A stretch of 64,000 bases of DNA from assembly GCF_046250185.1 (NCBI RefSeq), contig NZ_CP176469.1; one strand, 5' to 3'. A program made the translations under genes and the position numbers. Below the pieces are notes generated by a model. It saw nothing but the letters and a program-made list of their open reading frames with translations. It was not told the origin of the DNA and made no database searches. Positions 43,027 to 52,073 of the stretch are shown here, in pieces (the first letter of the stretch is position 1; each line of letters opens with the position of its first letter). The stretch is from Litorimonas sp046250185. Lineage in GTDB: Bacteria; Pseudomonadota; Alphaproteobacteria; Caulobacterales; Maricaulaceae.

Positions 43027-44451
43027 CTAAGTCATTCCGATCATAGCAGGCGAAATTGCGGTTGGCGAGGTCTGCGACGCAACGGGCCAAGCGCAATAAT
43101 CTGCGGCGTAATAGGCGGATGGGCGATGATTGCCTGACAGGCCAGGCCCGCCAAATGGCAAGCTGCTCGCCGCGCCAGTTGTCGGCTTGTTCCAGTTCAA
43201 AATACCAGCCACCATATTGGCCTGCGCCGCCTCCCATATAGCAGGGCTGTCGCAGACAAGGCCACCCGCTAGCCCGAAGCGCGTATCATTCGCCCGCGCA
43301 AACGCGGCGTCCAAACTATCCGCGCGGATCACTTGCAAGAGCGGACCGAAGAGTTCCTCATCAGGTGTTTGCGCATCGGTGACGTCGATCAAGCCGGGAC
43401 GGAGGAAGGCGTTGTCAAATCGGTCTAGCTCTGTGATGGGCTTTCCGCCCGCCGCAATCAATTCAGTTTCAAATTTTATCGCTGCCTCAGCAGACTGCGC
43501 CGACACCACTGGCCCCATAAAGACCTCGTCTTCGCCGTGACCAATCGTTACTTTGGCGATACGGGCCACCAATGCCTCGACGATCTGATCACCAAAACTG
43601 CCAGTGGGCAAGATCAGACGGCGCGTGCAAGAACAGCGCTGCCCACTCGTGATAAAGGCGCTCATAAACGCAATATCGGCGGCGGCCTCGACACTTGCTG
43701 GCTCTCGAATAATGAGCGGATTATTGCCGCCCATTTCCAGCGCCAGAATCACCTCTGGTCGACCACCAAAATGTTTGTGAAACGCCGTGCCTGTCTTGGC
43801 CGACCCCGTAAAGAGCAGGCCGTCAATCGCAGCATTGAGCAATGCCCCGCCCGTCTCGCGGCCCCCGTGAACAAGGTTCAATACCCCCGCTGGCAAGCCT
43901 GCCACTTCCAAACATTCGACCATGATCGCGGCGACTTGCGGCGTCAGTTCGGACGGCTTGAACACCACCGTATTGCCTGCCAACAAACTTGGCACGATAT
44001 GGCCATTGGGAAGATGGCCGGGGAAATTAAAAGGCCCAAATACCGCCATGACGCCGTGCGGACGATGGGACAATGAAAAGCCATCTCCCGCTTTGTGCCC
44101 TGTGCGCTCTTGATAGGCGTTGATCGAGTGACCGATCTTGCCCGCCATAGCGCCCGCCTCCGTGCGGGCTTCCCATATCGGCTTGCCCATATCGGATGAA
44201 ATCGCAGAGGCGATATCTTCTTTTCGCGCGACAAGCTGTTCCGCATATCGCGTCAGGATTTCGGCGCGGTGATCAAAACTCGTCAATCGCCAAGCCCCGA
44301 AAGCCTGACGTGCTACGCTGACAGCTTTATCGACTTGCGCGGCAGTCGCTTCGTGGCCTTGCCAGACAGACTCGCCTGTCGCCGGGTCAACAGACTCAAA
44401 GCCTGCGCCGTCTCCAACCCCCCATTGACCGTCAATATATGTATCAGCCAT
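43027..44451 (-). CDS. astD: Succinylglutamate-semialdehyde dehydrogenase
   Basis: 474 residues of the aldehyde dehydrogenase family. Catalytic Glu in LALEMGGNNPLIIRE (about 240-254) and Cys in ITSGQRCSCTRRLILP (about 270-285); FGPFNFPGHLPNGHIVPSLL (about 139-158) is typical of AstD. It oxidises N-succinylglutamate semialdehyde to N-succinylglutamate with NAD, the fourth step of the arginine succinyltransferase pathway. It lies directly after the M20 hydrolase gene (1 base gap). Confidence 0.93.
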   Translation of the reverse strand: MADTYIDGQWGVGDGAGFESVDPATGESVWQGHEATAAQVDKAVSVARQAFGAWRLTSFDHRAEILTRYAEQLVARKEDIASAISSDMGKPIWEARTEAGAMAGKIGHSINAYQERTGHKAGDGFSLSHRPHGVMAVFGPFNFPGHLPNGHIVPSLLAGNTVVFKPSELTPQVAAIMVECLEVAGLPAGVLNLVHGGRETGGALLNAAIDGLLFTGSAKTGTAFHKHFGGRPEVILALEMGGNNPLIIREPASVEAAADIAFMSAFITSGQRCSCTRRLILPTGSFGDQIVEALVARIAKVTIGHGEDEVFMGPVVSAQSAEAAIKFETELIAAGGKPITELDRFDNAFLRPGLIDVTDAQTPDEELFGPLLQVIRADSLDAAFARANDTRFGLAGGLVCDSPAIWEAAQANMVAGILNWNKPTTGAASSLPFGGPGLSGNHRPSAYYAADYCAWPVASQTSPTAISPAMIGMT

Positions 44452-44452
44452 C

Positions 44453-45727
44453 TTAGCCTTGCTTCATCATGTGCTTGATCGCTTTGGCATCAATCCGACC
44501 ATCTGCAATTCGGTTCAGAAGCAGCGCCGCAAGGCCTGCCCGTTCGGACAAGCTTTCCACGATCATAAATTCATCAGAGCTATGGATGCGCCCGCCGCGC
44601 ACACCTAGCGTGTCAATATTGGGCGTGCCTGCAGCAAAGACATTATTGCCCTCGCACACGCCGCCTGTGTCTTTAAAATTTAGCGTCAATCCAATCGCTT
44701 TACCTGTCGATTTGACATTATCAATTAATTGGTCTTGCGCCGCGTTGCGGGGTTTGGGGGGGCGGTAGAAACCGCCGTGAACATGGCCATGAATGTCGGG
44801 ACGTTGGCAGGCTTTATCAAAAGCCGCCCGCACACTTGCATCCGCCCAGTCAGCGCTTGGCCCATCTGGCGCCCGCACGCCCATGCGGACAATGCCCAAT
44901 TCTGGCACGATGTTAACAGCGCCGCCGCCGTTAATGGACCCGACATTAAATGTCACGCCATCTCGCTGCCCATTTAACGTCTCAATCGCGAGCGCAAATT
45001 CTGCTGCTGCCCAGATCGCGCTGCGGCCATTTTCTGGTTCGCGCCCGGCATGGACAGATTTGCCGTGAAATATGATGTCGTAAACCGCACTGCCTTTACG
45101 CGCCCCCGCCAAGCTACCGTCTTCCATCGCGGGCTCGAAGGTCAGCCCGATATGCGCGCCTTCAGCAGCAGCCTTGATATGCGGCGCAGAGGCGAAATTA
45201 CCTGTCTCCTCATCGGGCGACAAAACCACGGTATAGCCGAGCTTGCCTTTCATTGGGCCTGCTTCAAACGCTTTGATCGCTTCGATCATGACCGTGATGC
45301 CGCCTTTCATATCCGCAAGACCTGGCCCGTTTAGCTTGCCACCGCCAAGATCCTTAATGGCTTCAAATGTGCCTTTCGGGAAAACCGTATCATAGTGACC
45401 CGTCATTACGACTTGCAGCGGCGCATCGGGGCGAGCTTGCGCACGCACGACGGGGCCAGACTGAAATCCGCGCGTTTCCGCCTTATCTGTGATCGTCTCA
45501 ATCGGGGTTGTATCAAGCAAAGTGACGTCGGCGTCCGTCTCGCCAAATGCCTTCGCGAGCAGCGGCGCAAATGCGTTTAATCCGTCTGCATTCCAGCTGC
45601 CAGTATTGATCGCCGACCACGCTGTGACGCGCTCTAACATCGCGCCTTGCCGCTTACGGACTGCCGATAGCGCCGCATGATCCGCGTCTGATAATTCATC
45701 TATTTCTATGTTATCTGCGCGCATCAA
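44453..45727 (-). CDS. M20-family metallohydrolase in the ast operon
   Basis: 424 residues, M20/dinuclear-zinc fold: metal ligands in MTGHYDTVFP (about 110-119) and GPGLADMKGG (about 135-144), catalytic Glu pair in SPDEETGNF (about 170-178). The lid domain lies at about 215-330. Closest in pattern to carboxypeptidase G2/ArgE-DapE-like hydrolases. It sits between astB and astD where other bacteria have other ast genes, and neither astE nor astC is visible in the window. It may remove the succinyl group from N-succinylglutamate in place of AstE; this is inference from context. Confidence 0.85.
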   Translation of the reverse strand: MMRADNIEIDELSDADHAALSAVRKRQGAMLERVTAWSAINTGSWNADGLNAFAPLLAKAFGETDADVTLLDTTPIETITDKAETRGFQSGPVVRAQARPDAPLQVVMTGHYDTVFPKGTFEAIKDLGGGKLNGPGLADMKGGITVMIEAIKAFEAGPMKGKLGYTVVLSPDEETGNFASAPHIKAAAEGAHIGLTFEPAMEDGSLAGARKGSAVYDIIFHGKSVHAGREPENGRSAIWAAAEFALAIETLNGQRDGVTFNVGSINGGGAVNIVPELGIVRMGVRAPDGPSADWADASVRAAFDKACQRPDIHGHVHGGFYRPPKPRNAAQDQLIDNVKSTGKAIGLTLNFKDTGGVCEGNNVFAAGTPNIDTLGVRGGRIHSSDEFMIVESLSERAGLAALLLNRIADGRIDAKAIKHMMKQG

Positions 45728-45741
45728 TGTCGCTCCGAAAT

Positions 45742-47076
45742 CTATCGTTGAAAGTCATAAAGGCTGCCAAGATCAAGCAGCTGCGTCAGCGCGTCAAGCG
45801 CCTCTCGCGTTTCTTGCAAAAACGCCGCATCTCCCAGATCATCCGCAATAAGCCTGTCGCGATAATGCTGGCGCACCCAATTTTCCAGCGCATCAATTTT
45901 CGCGGGCGTCATCATAACGCCGCCGTGAATACCCGCTTGCTGCGAAGCGTTCGCTTGCACGCGCAGTCGCAAACAAGCCGGGCCGCCGCCATTGCTCATG
46001 CTCTGGCGTAAGTCCATGTAATGCGCGGCTGTTATCGGATTATCACCTGCCAGACATTCATCAACAAAAGCTTTGGCTGAGGCCGTTTCTTCTGTCTCAA
46101 TGGGCAGGATTAAATTCATGTCGCCATTTGGCAGAGTAATTAATTGCGAATTAAATAGATAGGAGCTGATGACGTCTTGAAGTGGTAACGCGTCCCGCTT
46201 CGCCATAAGAAAGACTGGTTTAAACCCCAACGTGTTTCCTTTGGCGAGAACTTGTTTTTCCAACAAAGCCGTGTCTTCAAATGCCGCTTCATGGAAAAAC
46301 AAAACATTGTCATTCGTGACGCAGACAACATCATTGTGAAATGCCCCCGCATTGATCGCTTCAGCACTTTGTCGAACAAATAGCGTTTCGCCATCGCTTA
46401 GGCCATGCAATCGCGCGACAGCTTCGCTGGCTTGCAGTGTTTGCCGAGCAGGGAATTTAAGCCCTGACTGTCCACGCAAAGCATCACGGCCATAAACAAA
46501 TAATTCCAACCCTTTTGCCCCATGTCCAGAGGCCAGCCGATTATGGTTGGCGGCGCCTTCATCCCCAAATAAAGAATTCGCGGGCAAGGGTGCGTGGACG
46601 TTAAAATGGTTAGTGTCTTTGAAAATCGCGGATAGCGTACGGTGCGTCTGCTCCGCCTCCAGCGCGCGATGTGGCATAGCCACGAGGTTGGCGGGCGTCA
46701 GGTGAACACGCCCATCGCTTGTTTGACTGCCCGCAGACACAGTGGCGGCATTGGCTGTCCACATAGACGACGCCGCCGACATATTCGCCACCAAAGCAGG
46801 ACTGTCCTGAAAGGCTTTCTCTAAAATTTGACCATCTGTGCCAGTGTAACCCACCGCGCGCAGACCCGGAATAAAAGGACGCTCCTGCGGCGGTAACAGG
46901 CCTTGCGTCAGTCCCAGCCCAATAAGCTTGCGCATTTTCTCAAGGCCTTGCAGCGCAGCTCCTCTGGGATTGGACGCGCGTCCGCGATTTTTATCAGACG
47001 CCAAATTACCCCGCGACAATCCACCGTAATTATGGGTCGGGCCAACCAGGCCATCGAAATTAATTTCTTGGCTCAT
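45742..47076 (-). CDS. astB: N-succinylarginine dihydrolase
   Basis: 444 residues. It begins EINFDGLVGPTHNYGGLSRG, the AstB signature, and the catalytic residues line up with those of the E. coli enzyme: Glu173 in GDEGAAN, His247 in GAFHNDV and Cys368 in GGGPACLRLRV. It hydrolyses N2-succinylarginine to N2-succinylornithine, two ammonia and CO2. It follows astA by 3 bases. Confidence 0.97.
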   Translation of the reverse strand: MSQEINFDGLVGPTHNYGGLSRGNLASDKNRGRASNPRGAALQGLEKMRKLIGLGLTQGLLPPQERPFIPGLRAVGYTGTDGQILEKAFQDSPALVANMSAASSMWTANAATVSAGSQTSDGRVHLTPANLVAMPHRALEAEQTHRTLSAIFKDTNHFNVHAPLPANSLFGDEGAANHNRLASGHGAKGLELFVYGRDALRGQSGLKFPARQTLQASEAVARLHGLSDGETLFVRQSAEAINAGAFHNDVVCVTNDNVLFFHEAAFEDTALLEKQVLAKGNTLGFKPVFLMAKRDALPLQDVISSYLFNSQLITLPNGDMNLILPIETEETASAKAFVDECLAGDNPITAAHYMDLRQSMSNGGGPACLRLRVQANASQQAGIHGGVMMTPAKIDALENWVRQHYRDRLIADDLGDAAFLQETREALDALTQLLDLGSLYDFQR

Positions 47077-47079
47077 AAT

Positions 47080-48084
47080 CTATTCCCTACTCTCCACAGC
47101 CAATGAAACAGACAAGCCTTCGCCAAGTGCAGTTGCAATATCGCGAGACCCGTTTTTCGTCAGCGGGTTGGCTGGGCCCATCGCCGCGCGAAATGCCAGA
47201 CGATCTCCGCCGTAATGGATGAACTTCAGGTCACTTTTCTGGCAGTCAAAAGCTATTGGCTCAAACCGCGTTCGTGCAATCAACGTCCGCTCCGCCTTGC
47301 ATATAATGGCAGGGCCACCGTCAAAAATATCGCACAGATCAGTCGTATCAAATCCCGCGCTCATCAACAGGCCCATAGCGCCTGCTGAAATATCATGCGG
47401 CTTCCCTGCACACTCATCAACGGCCTTGGGCAGAAGGTTCAGCATAATCGGTAAGTTAGGGAGTAATTCCATAATAAAATTACCATCCGTCGCGGATAAG
47501 CGGTCAGCCGCATCAAAATCCGTTTGTATGAATTTCGACGCCAAATGCTCCCAAAATGGAGAGGTTCCGTCGGCATCTACCCAGCCGCGAATATCCGCCA
47601 TAAGTTGCGCAGCAAACATAGCGCGATGACGTTCGATAAAGCCCAGCCGACCTAATGACATTAGTCGTGCTACACCTTTACCGCGGGCTTTTGGCGCCAG
47701 ATAAATAGACGCCAGCTCTGTGAAATCGTCAAAATCATTGGTCAGCTGCAAAGTGTCATAGCGTACAGATAAATTGGGCTTCATCGATCGGCGCGCATGG
47801 CGGGAGCGTTTAAAGCTATAAAAAGGACGCTCTAGCCCCAGCTTTGGGATAATCCCCGATATGCCCATGATCTCACTATCACGCTCCACAACAAACAACA
47901 CGCGATTAGCCATCGGGTCACCTGCCAGAAAACGATGAGATTGATCTATGTAATCCGCGACACGCGCTTCCGTACGAGGTACAGTCGTTAGGCCAGAATC
48001 TGCAGCGCTCGTGATGGCCGTGATGGCGGCAATATCATCGACTGTCGCAAGGCGAAATATGTTGAGGGGTGTGTCCAAGGTCAT
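47080..48084 (-). CDS. astA: Arginine N-succinyltransferase
   Basis: 334 residues, GNAT-like fold. The segments FRLATVDDIAAITAITSAAD (about 10-29) and YLAPKARGKGVARLMSLGRL (about 129-148) are characteristic. It transfers succinyl from succinyl-CoA to arginine, the first step of the AST pathway that supplies nitrogen and carbon from arginine. First gene of astA-astB-M20-astD; gaps of 1-15 bases show one transcript. Confidence 0.94.
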   Translation of the reverse strand: MTLDTPLNIFRLATVDDIAAITAITSAADSGLTTVPRTEARVADYIDQSHRFLAGDPMANRVLFVVERDSEIMGISGIIPKLGLERPFYSFKRSRHARRSMKPNLSVRYDTLQLTNDFDDFTELASIYLAPKARGKGVARLMSLGRLGFIERHRAMFAAQLMADIRGWVDADGTSPFWEHLASKFIQTDFDAADRLSATDGNFIMELLPNLPIMLNLLPKAVDECAGKPHDISAGAMGLLMSAGFDTTDLCDIFDGGPAIICKAERTLIARTRFEPIAFDCQKSDLKFIHYGGDRLAFRAAMGPANPLTKNGSRDIATALGEGLSVSLAVESRE

Positions 48085-48199
48085 CTGCCCTGTTGTCTGT
48101 TGTGCAAGCCGCCACGGTTTGTGCCAGCAGTCACACTCCCATTTTCATAAGCCGACGACACGACCATAGCAAGGTCATCCCGTAATTTTTGAAAGCGCT

Positions 48200-48283
48200 T
48201 GGTACGGATGGCCGGAATCGAACCGGCACTCCAAAGGAACCGGATTTTGAATCCGGCGCGTCTACCAGTTCCGCCACACCCGC
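48200..48283 (-). tRNA. tRNA-Leu (anticodon CAA)
   Basis: The minus strand from 48283 reads GCGGGTGTGGCGGAACTGGT and continues as a class II tRNA: D arm, anticodon stem GCCGGATT..AATCCGG with loop TTCAAAA giving CAA, a short variable arm, T arm GCCGGTTCGATTCCGGC, and the encoded ACCA 3' end. The acceptor stem pairs with two G-U pairs. CAA reads UUG leucine codons. Length 84 including CCA. Confidence 0.95.
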
Positions 48284-48315
48284 GAACCAAGCAGATGCGA
48301 TATAGAGGAGGTAAA

Positions 48316-49023
48316 ATGAAAACGCTACCGTCTTTTTCACACGTCCCGATAAAAACATTTGATAAACATATCGTGGCCTTAAACCTGCCGTTAAGACCGC
48401 GCAGTTATTCCAACCTTATGAAGGGTCGTTTGTCATTTCTGGATCGGTGGTATGAAAACACCAAGGCGCTGGCGCGTCATCGTCGGGCGACGCCTACCCT
48501 GTGCGCTGTGTCCTTTGCGGAGAGTTCTTTCTTCCCGATCCCCGTCGACGTGATGTTGATACCTATGGTCCAGGCCGCGCCAGAACGGTGGTGGCGGTTA
48601 GCCTTTCTGACAACTTTGTTTTCAGTGCTTGGTGGAATATTCGGATATTTCTTGGGATTGTTTTTATATGAGTTGGTCGCCGAGCCTATGCTCAACGCGC
48701 TCGGCAAGACCGAGAAAATGGACACGTTTCGCGAGAGCATTGCAATACATGGCGGGCTGTGGGTGTTTGGCGCAGGTTTCACGCCTTTCCCTTATAAAGT
48801 CATTACGATTATGAGTGGCGCCGTACCTGTGAATTTTGGGGTTTTTGTGACCGCAAGTGTCCTGTCGCGCAGTTTACGCTTCTTCTTAGTCGCAGGCATT
48901 GTGCGCCTCTTTGGCCCGCAAGCTGAGCGGATTATGAAAGAGCATTTTGCGGCGTTTACGATTGTCGTATTCGCAGTGTTGCTCGCGCTATATTTTACCT
49001 ATCGGCATTTTGTCGGGCATTAA
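48316..49023 (+). CDS. YqaA-family (VTT/SNARE-associated-like) membrane protein
   Basis: 235 residues from the ATG at 48316, preceded by GAGGAGG at 5-base spacing. The conserved core starts at about residue 55 with CAVSFAESSFFPIPVDVMLI, then helices at about 90-120 and 145-165 and a C-terminal helix (about 208-228). This is the YqaA branch of the VTT/DedA-related membrane proteins; function is unsettled, perhaps lipid handling. The first 40 residues are longer than in typical YqaA proteins. The 3' end overlaps the convergent murI by 36 bases. Confidence 0.87.
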   Translation: MKTLPSFSHVPIKTFDKHIVALNLPLRPRSYSNLMKGRLSFLDRWYENTKALARHRRATPTLCAVSFAESSFFPIPVDVMLIPMVQAAPERWWRLAFLTTLFSVLGGIFGYFLGLFLYELVAEPMLNALGKTEKMDTFRESIAIHGGLWVFGAGFTPFPYKVITIMSGAVPVNFGVFVTASVLSRSLRFFLVAGIVRLFGPQAERIMKEHFAAFTIVVFAVLLALYFTYRHFVGH

Positions 49024-49812
49024 GCCAACGACCCGTTTAAATCCGAATTTCGCAAACGCCTGCGCTCTCGCTGGCGACGCATTTGGGCCGATCAAGAAGG
49101 CTGTGTCTTGCTGTGGTGGCGAGAGGCGAGTGACGTCGGTTAAACTAGACAAGACGGCTTTCACTCGTTTAGCGACAGCCTCTCCGCTATCGATCCAAAA
49201 CACAGATTGCGTCACACTGGCCTTCAACTCCTCGCGCAGCAGCGGGAAGTGCGTGCAAGCCAGAACAACAGCATCCAGATCCATGCCTTTGCGGCCTGAA
49301 AACATCGCAGATAATTCACCGCGAATAATATCCATATTGACGGCTTGGCCAGAGAGTTTCGCTTCGGCTTGATCGACCAAATTGACCGAGCCTTGCAATA
49401 TAACATGACAATCGCTGGCAAATTCGTGAATGAGTTCATCGACATATTTCCGCCGCACAGTCCCAGGCGTGCCGAGGACGCCTATCGTTTTTGTCCGTGA
49501 TTTGGCGGCGGCGGGCTTAATCGCTGGCACGACACCAACGACGGGCACGGATAACGCATCTCGGATCGCAGGTAGCGCTGTCGTCGAAGCCGTATTGCAC
49601 GCAATCACAACAATATCAGGATCGAGCATCAGACATAATTCCGAGAGCAAGCGTGGTAAGCGCGCCCGTAAGGCCGCCTCTGATTTTTCGCCGTAAGGTC
49701 GGAACGCGTCATCGGCGATATAAGACAGTCGCAACAACGGCAGCATGCGGCGGATTTCAGCCGCGACGGACAACCCCCCTACCCCGCTATCAAATATCAA
49801 CGCATGCGCCAT
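48988..49812 (-). CDS. murI: Glutamate racemase
   Basis: 274 residues from the ATG at 49812 (MAHALIFDSGVGGLSVAAEI). The two catalytic Cys lie in VIACNTASTTALP (about 73) and VLACTHFPLL (about 185). It makes D-glutamate for peptidoglycan. Reading runs toward and overlaps the end of the YqaA-like gene by 36 bases, so the last codons of each gene constrain the other. Confidence 0.95.
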   Translation of the reverse strand: MAHALIFDSGVGGLSVAAEIRRMLPLLRLSYIADDAFRPYGEKSEAALRARLPRLLSELCLMLDPDIVVIACNTASTTALPAIRDALSVPVVGVVPAIKPAAAKSRTKTIGVLGTPGTVRRKYVDELIHEFASDCHVILQGSVNLVDQAEAKLSGQAVNMDIIRGELSAMFSGRKGMDLDAVVLACTHFPLLREELKASVTQSVFWIDSGEAVAKRVKAVLSSLTDVTRLSPPQQDTAFLIGPNASPARAQAFAKFGFKRVVGLMPDKMPIGKI

Positions 49813-49897
49813 AAACCTTTTCACACCTCATATATTGAAACACTTTGTGGTCGGAATAAGGTTTATTTTCCGTATCTATCCGCGCATAGCTATGTAG

Positions 49898-51394
49898 ATG
49901 TTGCGGGACATGACATATCGCGGAAAGACGCTCGCGCTGATTGCGGGCCTGTTGGTTTTGCGCCTCATCGCACTGCGCCTGTCGCCCAACCAATTACACG
50001 GCGATGAAGCGCAATATTGGGTTTGGGCGCAAGAGTTAGATTTCGGCTATTTCTCCAAGCCCCCCATGGTCGCTTGGGTGATTGCCAGCACAACAGCTAT
50101 TTTCGGAGATACAGAGTGGGCCGTGCGGCTGGCGTCACCCATCATTCACTCTTTAACAGCTTGGATTTTGTTTTTGACGGGGCGCACACTCGTCGATGAC
50201 CGCGCTGGGTTTTGGGCGGCAGCGATATATCTGCTCATGCCCGCCGTCTGGCTCTCTTCGATGATTATCAGCACCGACGTTGCGCTCTTGTTTTTCTGGG
50301 CGCTGGGTGTGAACGCTTGGGTGAATTTGCGCATTAAGCCGAGTTGGGGACGAGCGGTGCAATTAGGAATCGCATTGGGCCTCGGTTTTATGAGCAAATA
50401 TGCGATGATGTTTTTCGGCCCCGCGTTCGCCCTCGCGATAATGTTTGATCCGGCGACCCGTAAGGCGCTTTTGCACTGGCGAGGATTGGCTGGCCTCTTG
50501 ATCATGGCTGCGATCATCACGCCTAATATTCTCTGGAATATCGATCATGATTTCGCGACTGTGTCTCACACGGCTGAGAATGCGAATTTAAAACAAGATA
50601 TGTTCCACCCCATGGAATTAATAACTTTTTGGATCGATCAGTTCGGCGTGTTTGGCCCGATCAGTCTCGCTCTCTTGCTAGGTGCGCTGGCAGCAGCTTT
50701 TAAACGCCAAATCTCGCCAATGGTTTTTTGGCTCGCCGCCCTCTGTATCACGCCTCTCATCGCGATTTCTATTGAGGCGTTAATTTCGCGGGCCAATGCA
50801 AATTGGGCTGTTACCGCTTATGGAGTTGCGCCAGTTATATTAGCTGTCTGGTTGGTCGGGCGAGCCAGAGCGCGGGCATGGATGAAGTGGGGCTTAATCG
50901 GACACACGGCGTTAGCCCTCATCCTGCTACCCATCGTTTTAATGCCCGCTTGGACGGACGCGCTAGGTCTTGCTAATTCCGTTAAACGTCTGCGCGGCTG
51001 GCCAGAAACTGTGAACGCGATCGCGGCACGGTATGAGGCAGGACATAACGGGCAATCGTTTCAATCTATCGCAATGGATAACCGCCTCGTCTTTTACGAT
51101 ACCGAATACTATGGTCTGCGAGACATGGCACCTCTGACGTTTTGGCGATTGACATCGGAGGCTAAGCATCACGCCGAAATGACCCATCCTTTAACCGCCA
51201 GCGCGGCAAAGGACGCACCTGTTCTATTAATTAATCACTACGAAAATTACGTTAGTTTTTTTGAGCAAGACTTCGCCAAACTTGAAGCATTAGAAGCCAT
51301 CAAGATTGATCTTGGCGGCGGAAAAACGCGGCATTTAAACGTGTGGGCGGCCTATGGATATACACCAACAACAGACCCGTATCGGGGGCAATAA
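49898..51394 (+). CDS. GT39/ArnT-like integral-membrane glycosyltransferase
   Basis: 498 residues, about 11 hydrophobic helices in the first 365 residues and a soluble C-terminal part. The first periplasmic loop carries the metal-binding Asp-Glu in NQLHGDEAQYWVWAQELDFG (about 31-50) followed by SKPPMVAW, the PMT_2 pattern. It transfers a sugar from polyprenyl phosphate to an envelope acceptor (lipid A, protein or glycolipid); the acceptor cannot be told from sequence. No arn operon genes are adjacent. ATG at 49910 is an alternative start. Confidence 0.85.
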   Translation: MLRDMTYRGKTLALIAGLLVLRLIALRLSPNQLHGDEAQYWVWAQELDFGYFSKPPMVAWVIASTTAIFGDTEWAVRLASPIIHSLTAWILFLTGRTLVDDRAGFWAAAIYLLMPAVWLSSMIISTDVALLFFWALGVNAWVNLRIKPSWGRAVQLGIALGLGFMSKYAMMFFGPAFALAIMFDPATRKALLHWRGLAGLLIMAAIITPNILWNIDHDFATVSHTAENANLKQDMFHPMELITFWIDQFGVFGPISLALLLGALAAAFKRQISPMVFWLAALCITPLIAISIEALISRANANWAVTAYGVAPVILAVWLVGRARARAWMKWGLIGHTALALILLPIVLMPAWTDALGLANSVKRLRGWPETVNAIAARYEAGHNGQSFQSIAMDNRLVFYDTEYYGLRDMAPLTFWRLTSEAKHHAEMTHPLTASAAKDAPVLLINHYENYVSFFEQDFAKLEALEAIKIDLGGGKTRHLNVWAAYGYTPTTDPYRGQ

Positions 51395-51399
51395 ATAGT

Positions 51400-52023
51400 C
51401 TAGCCCTCGCCCCAAAGTTCTTTAATGCGTGCATCCCGCCCGCACCCATTCCGATAATATTTATACCGAATGGGATTCTTCTTATAATAGTCCTGATGGT
51501 AATCTTCGGCTGTCCAGAAAGTCTTCGCTGGCAGAACAGGTGTCACAATCGGGCCGTCAAAAGGCTTCGACTTTGCAATTTCGTTTTTGGACGCGATTGC
51601 AATATCCATCTGTTCTGGCGTCGCATAGATGGCCGTCTTATAAGCATTGCCGCGGTCACAAAACTGGCCGTTAGGATCCGTTGGATCCACCGTGCGCCAG
51701 TAATGATCTAAAATCTCTTCATAAGAAATTATAGTGGGATCAAAGATAATTTTGGCAACTTCGAGATGTTGCCCATGCCGACGATAGGTCGGGTTTTGCA
51801 TGTCGCCACCCGAATAACCTGAAATTGCTTCATAGACGCCGGGTAATTTTTCAAAATCTGACTCGACACACCAAAAGCATCCGCCCGCGACAATCGCCTC
51901 GGACTTTTGCCCTGACAACTGCACAGGTGTAGCGGATTCGGCATCAGACCGCTGTGCTTCAGATGTCGATGCAGAACTACAAGCGGCCAAGAATAAGACA
52001 GTGGGTAAGATATAGTTTTTCAT
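51400..52023 (-). CDS. msrA: Peptide methionine sulfoxide reductase MsrA, lipoprotein form
   Basis: 207 residues from the ATG at 52023. A signal with lipobox FLAAC predicts export and lipidation, unlike cytoplasmic MsrA. The catalytic Cys is in AGGCFWCVESDFEKLPGVYE (about 49-68), followed by YSGGDMQNPTY and the conserved EVAKIIFDP. The second Cys is expected near the C-terminus (NGCGRD). It reduces methionine-S-sulfoxide in envelope proteins. It is convergent with GT39 across 5 bases. Confidence 0.93.
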   Translation of the reverse strand: MKNYILPTVLFLAACSSASTSEAQRSDAESATPVQLSGQKSEAIVAGGCFWCVESDFEKLPGVYEAISGYSGGDMQNPTYRRHGQHLEVAKIIFDPTIISYEEILDHYWRTVDPTDPNGQFCDRGNAYKTAIYATPEQMDIAIASKNEIAKSKPFDGPIVTPVLPAKTFWTAEDYHQDYYKKNPIRYKYYRNGCGRDARIKELWGEG

Positions 52024-52073
52024 AGACTTATTATGCGCGAACCATCGCTCGCGTTCCAATCAAGTGTGCGTGA

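Noticed and set aside
46140..46154. TTAA-N7-TTAA CtrA-like match
   Set aside because: It lies inside the astB coding region far from any start codon, so it is treated as chance.
48081..48358. Small minus-strand frames around 48.1-48.4 kb
   Set aside because: They are read through the tRNA-Leu gene and have no protein features.
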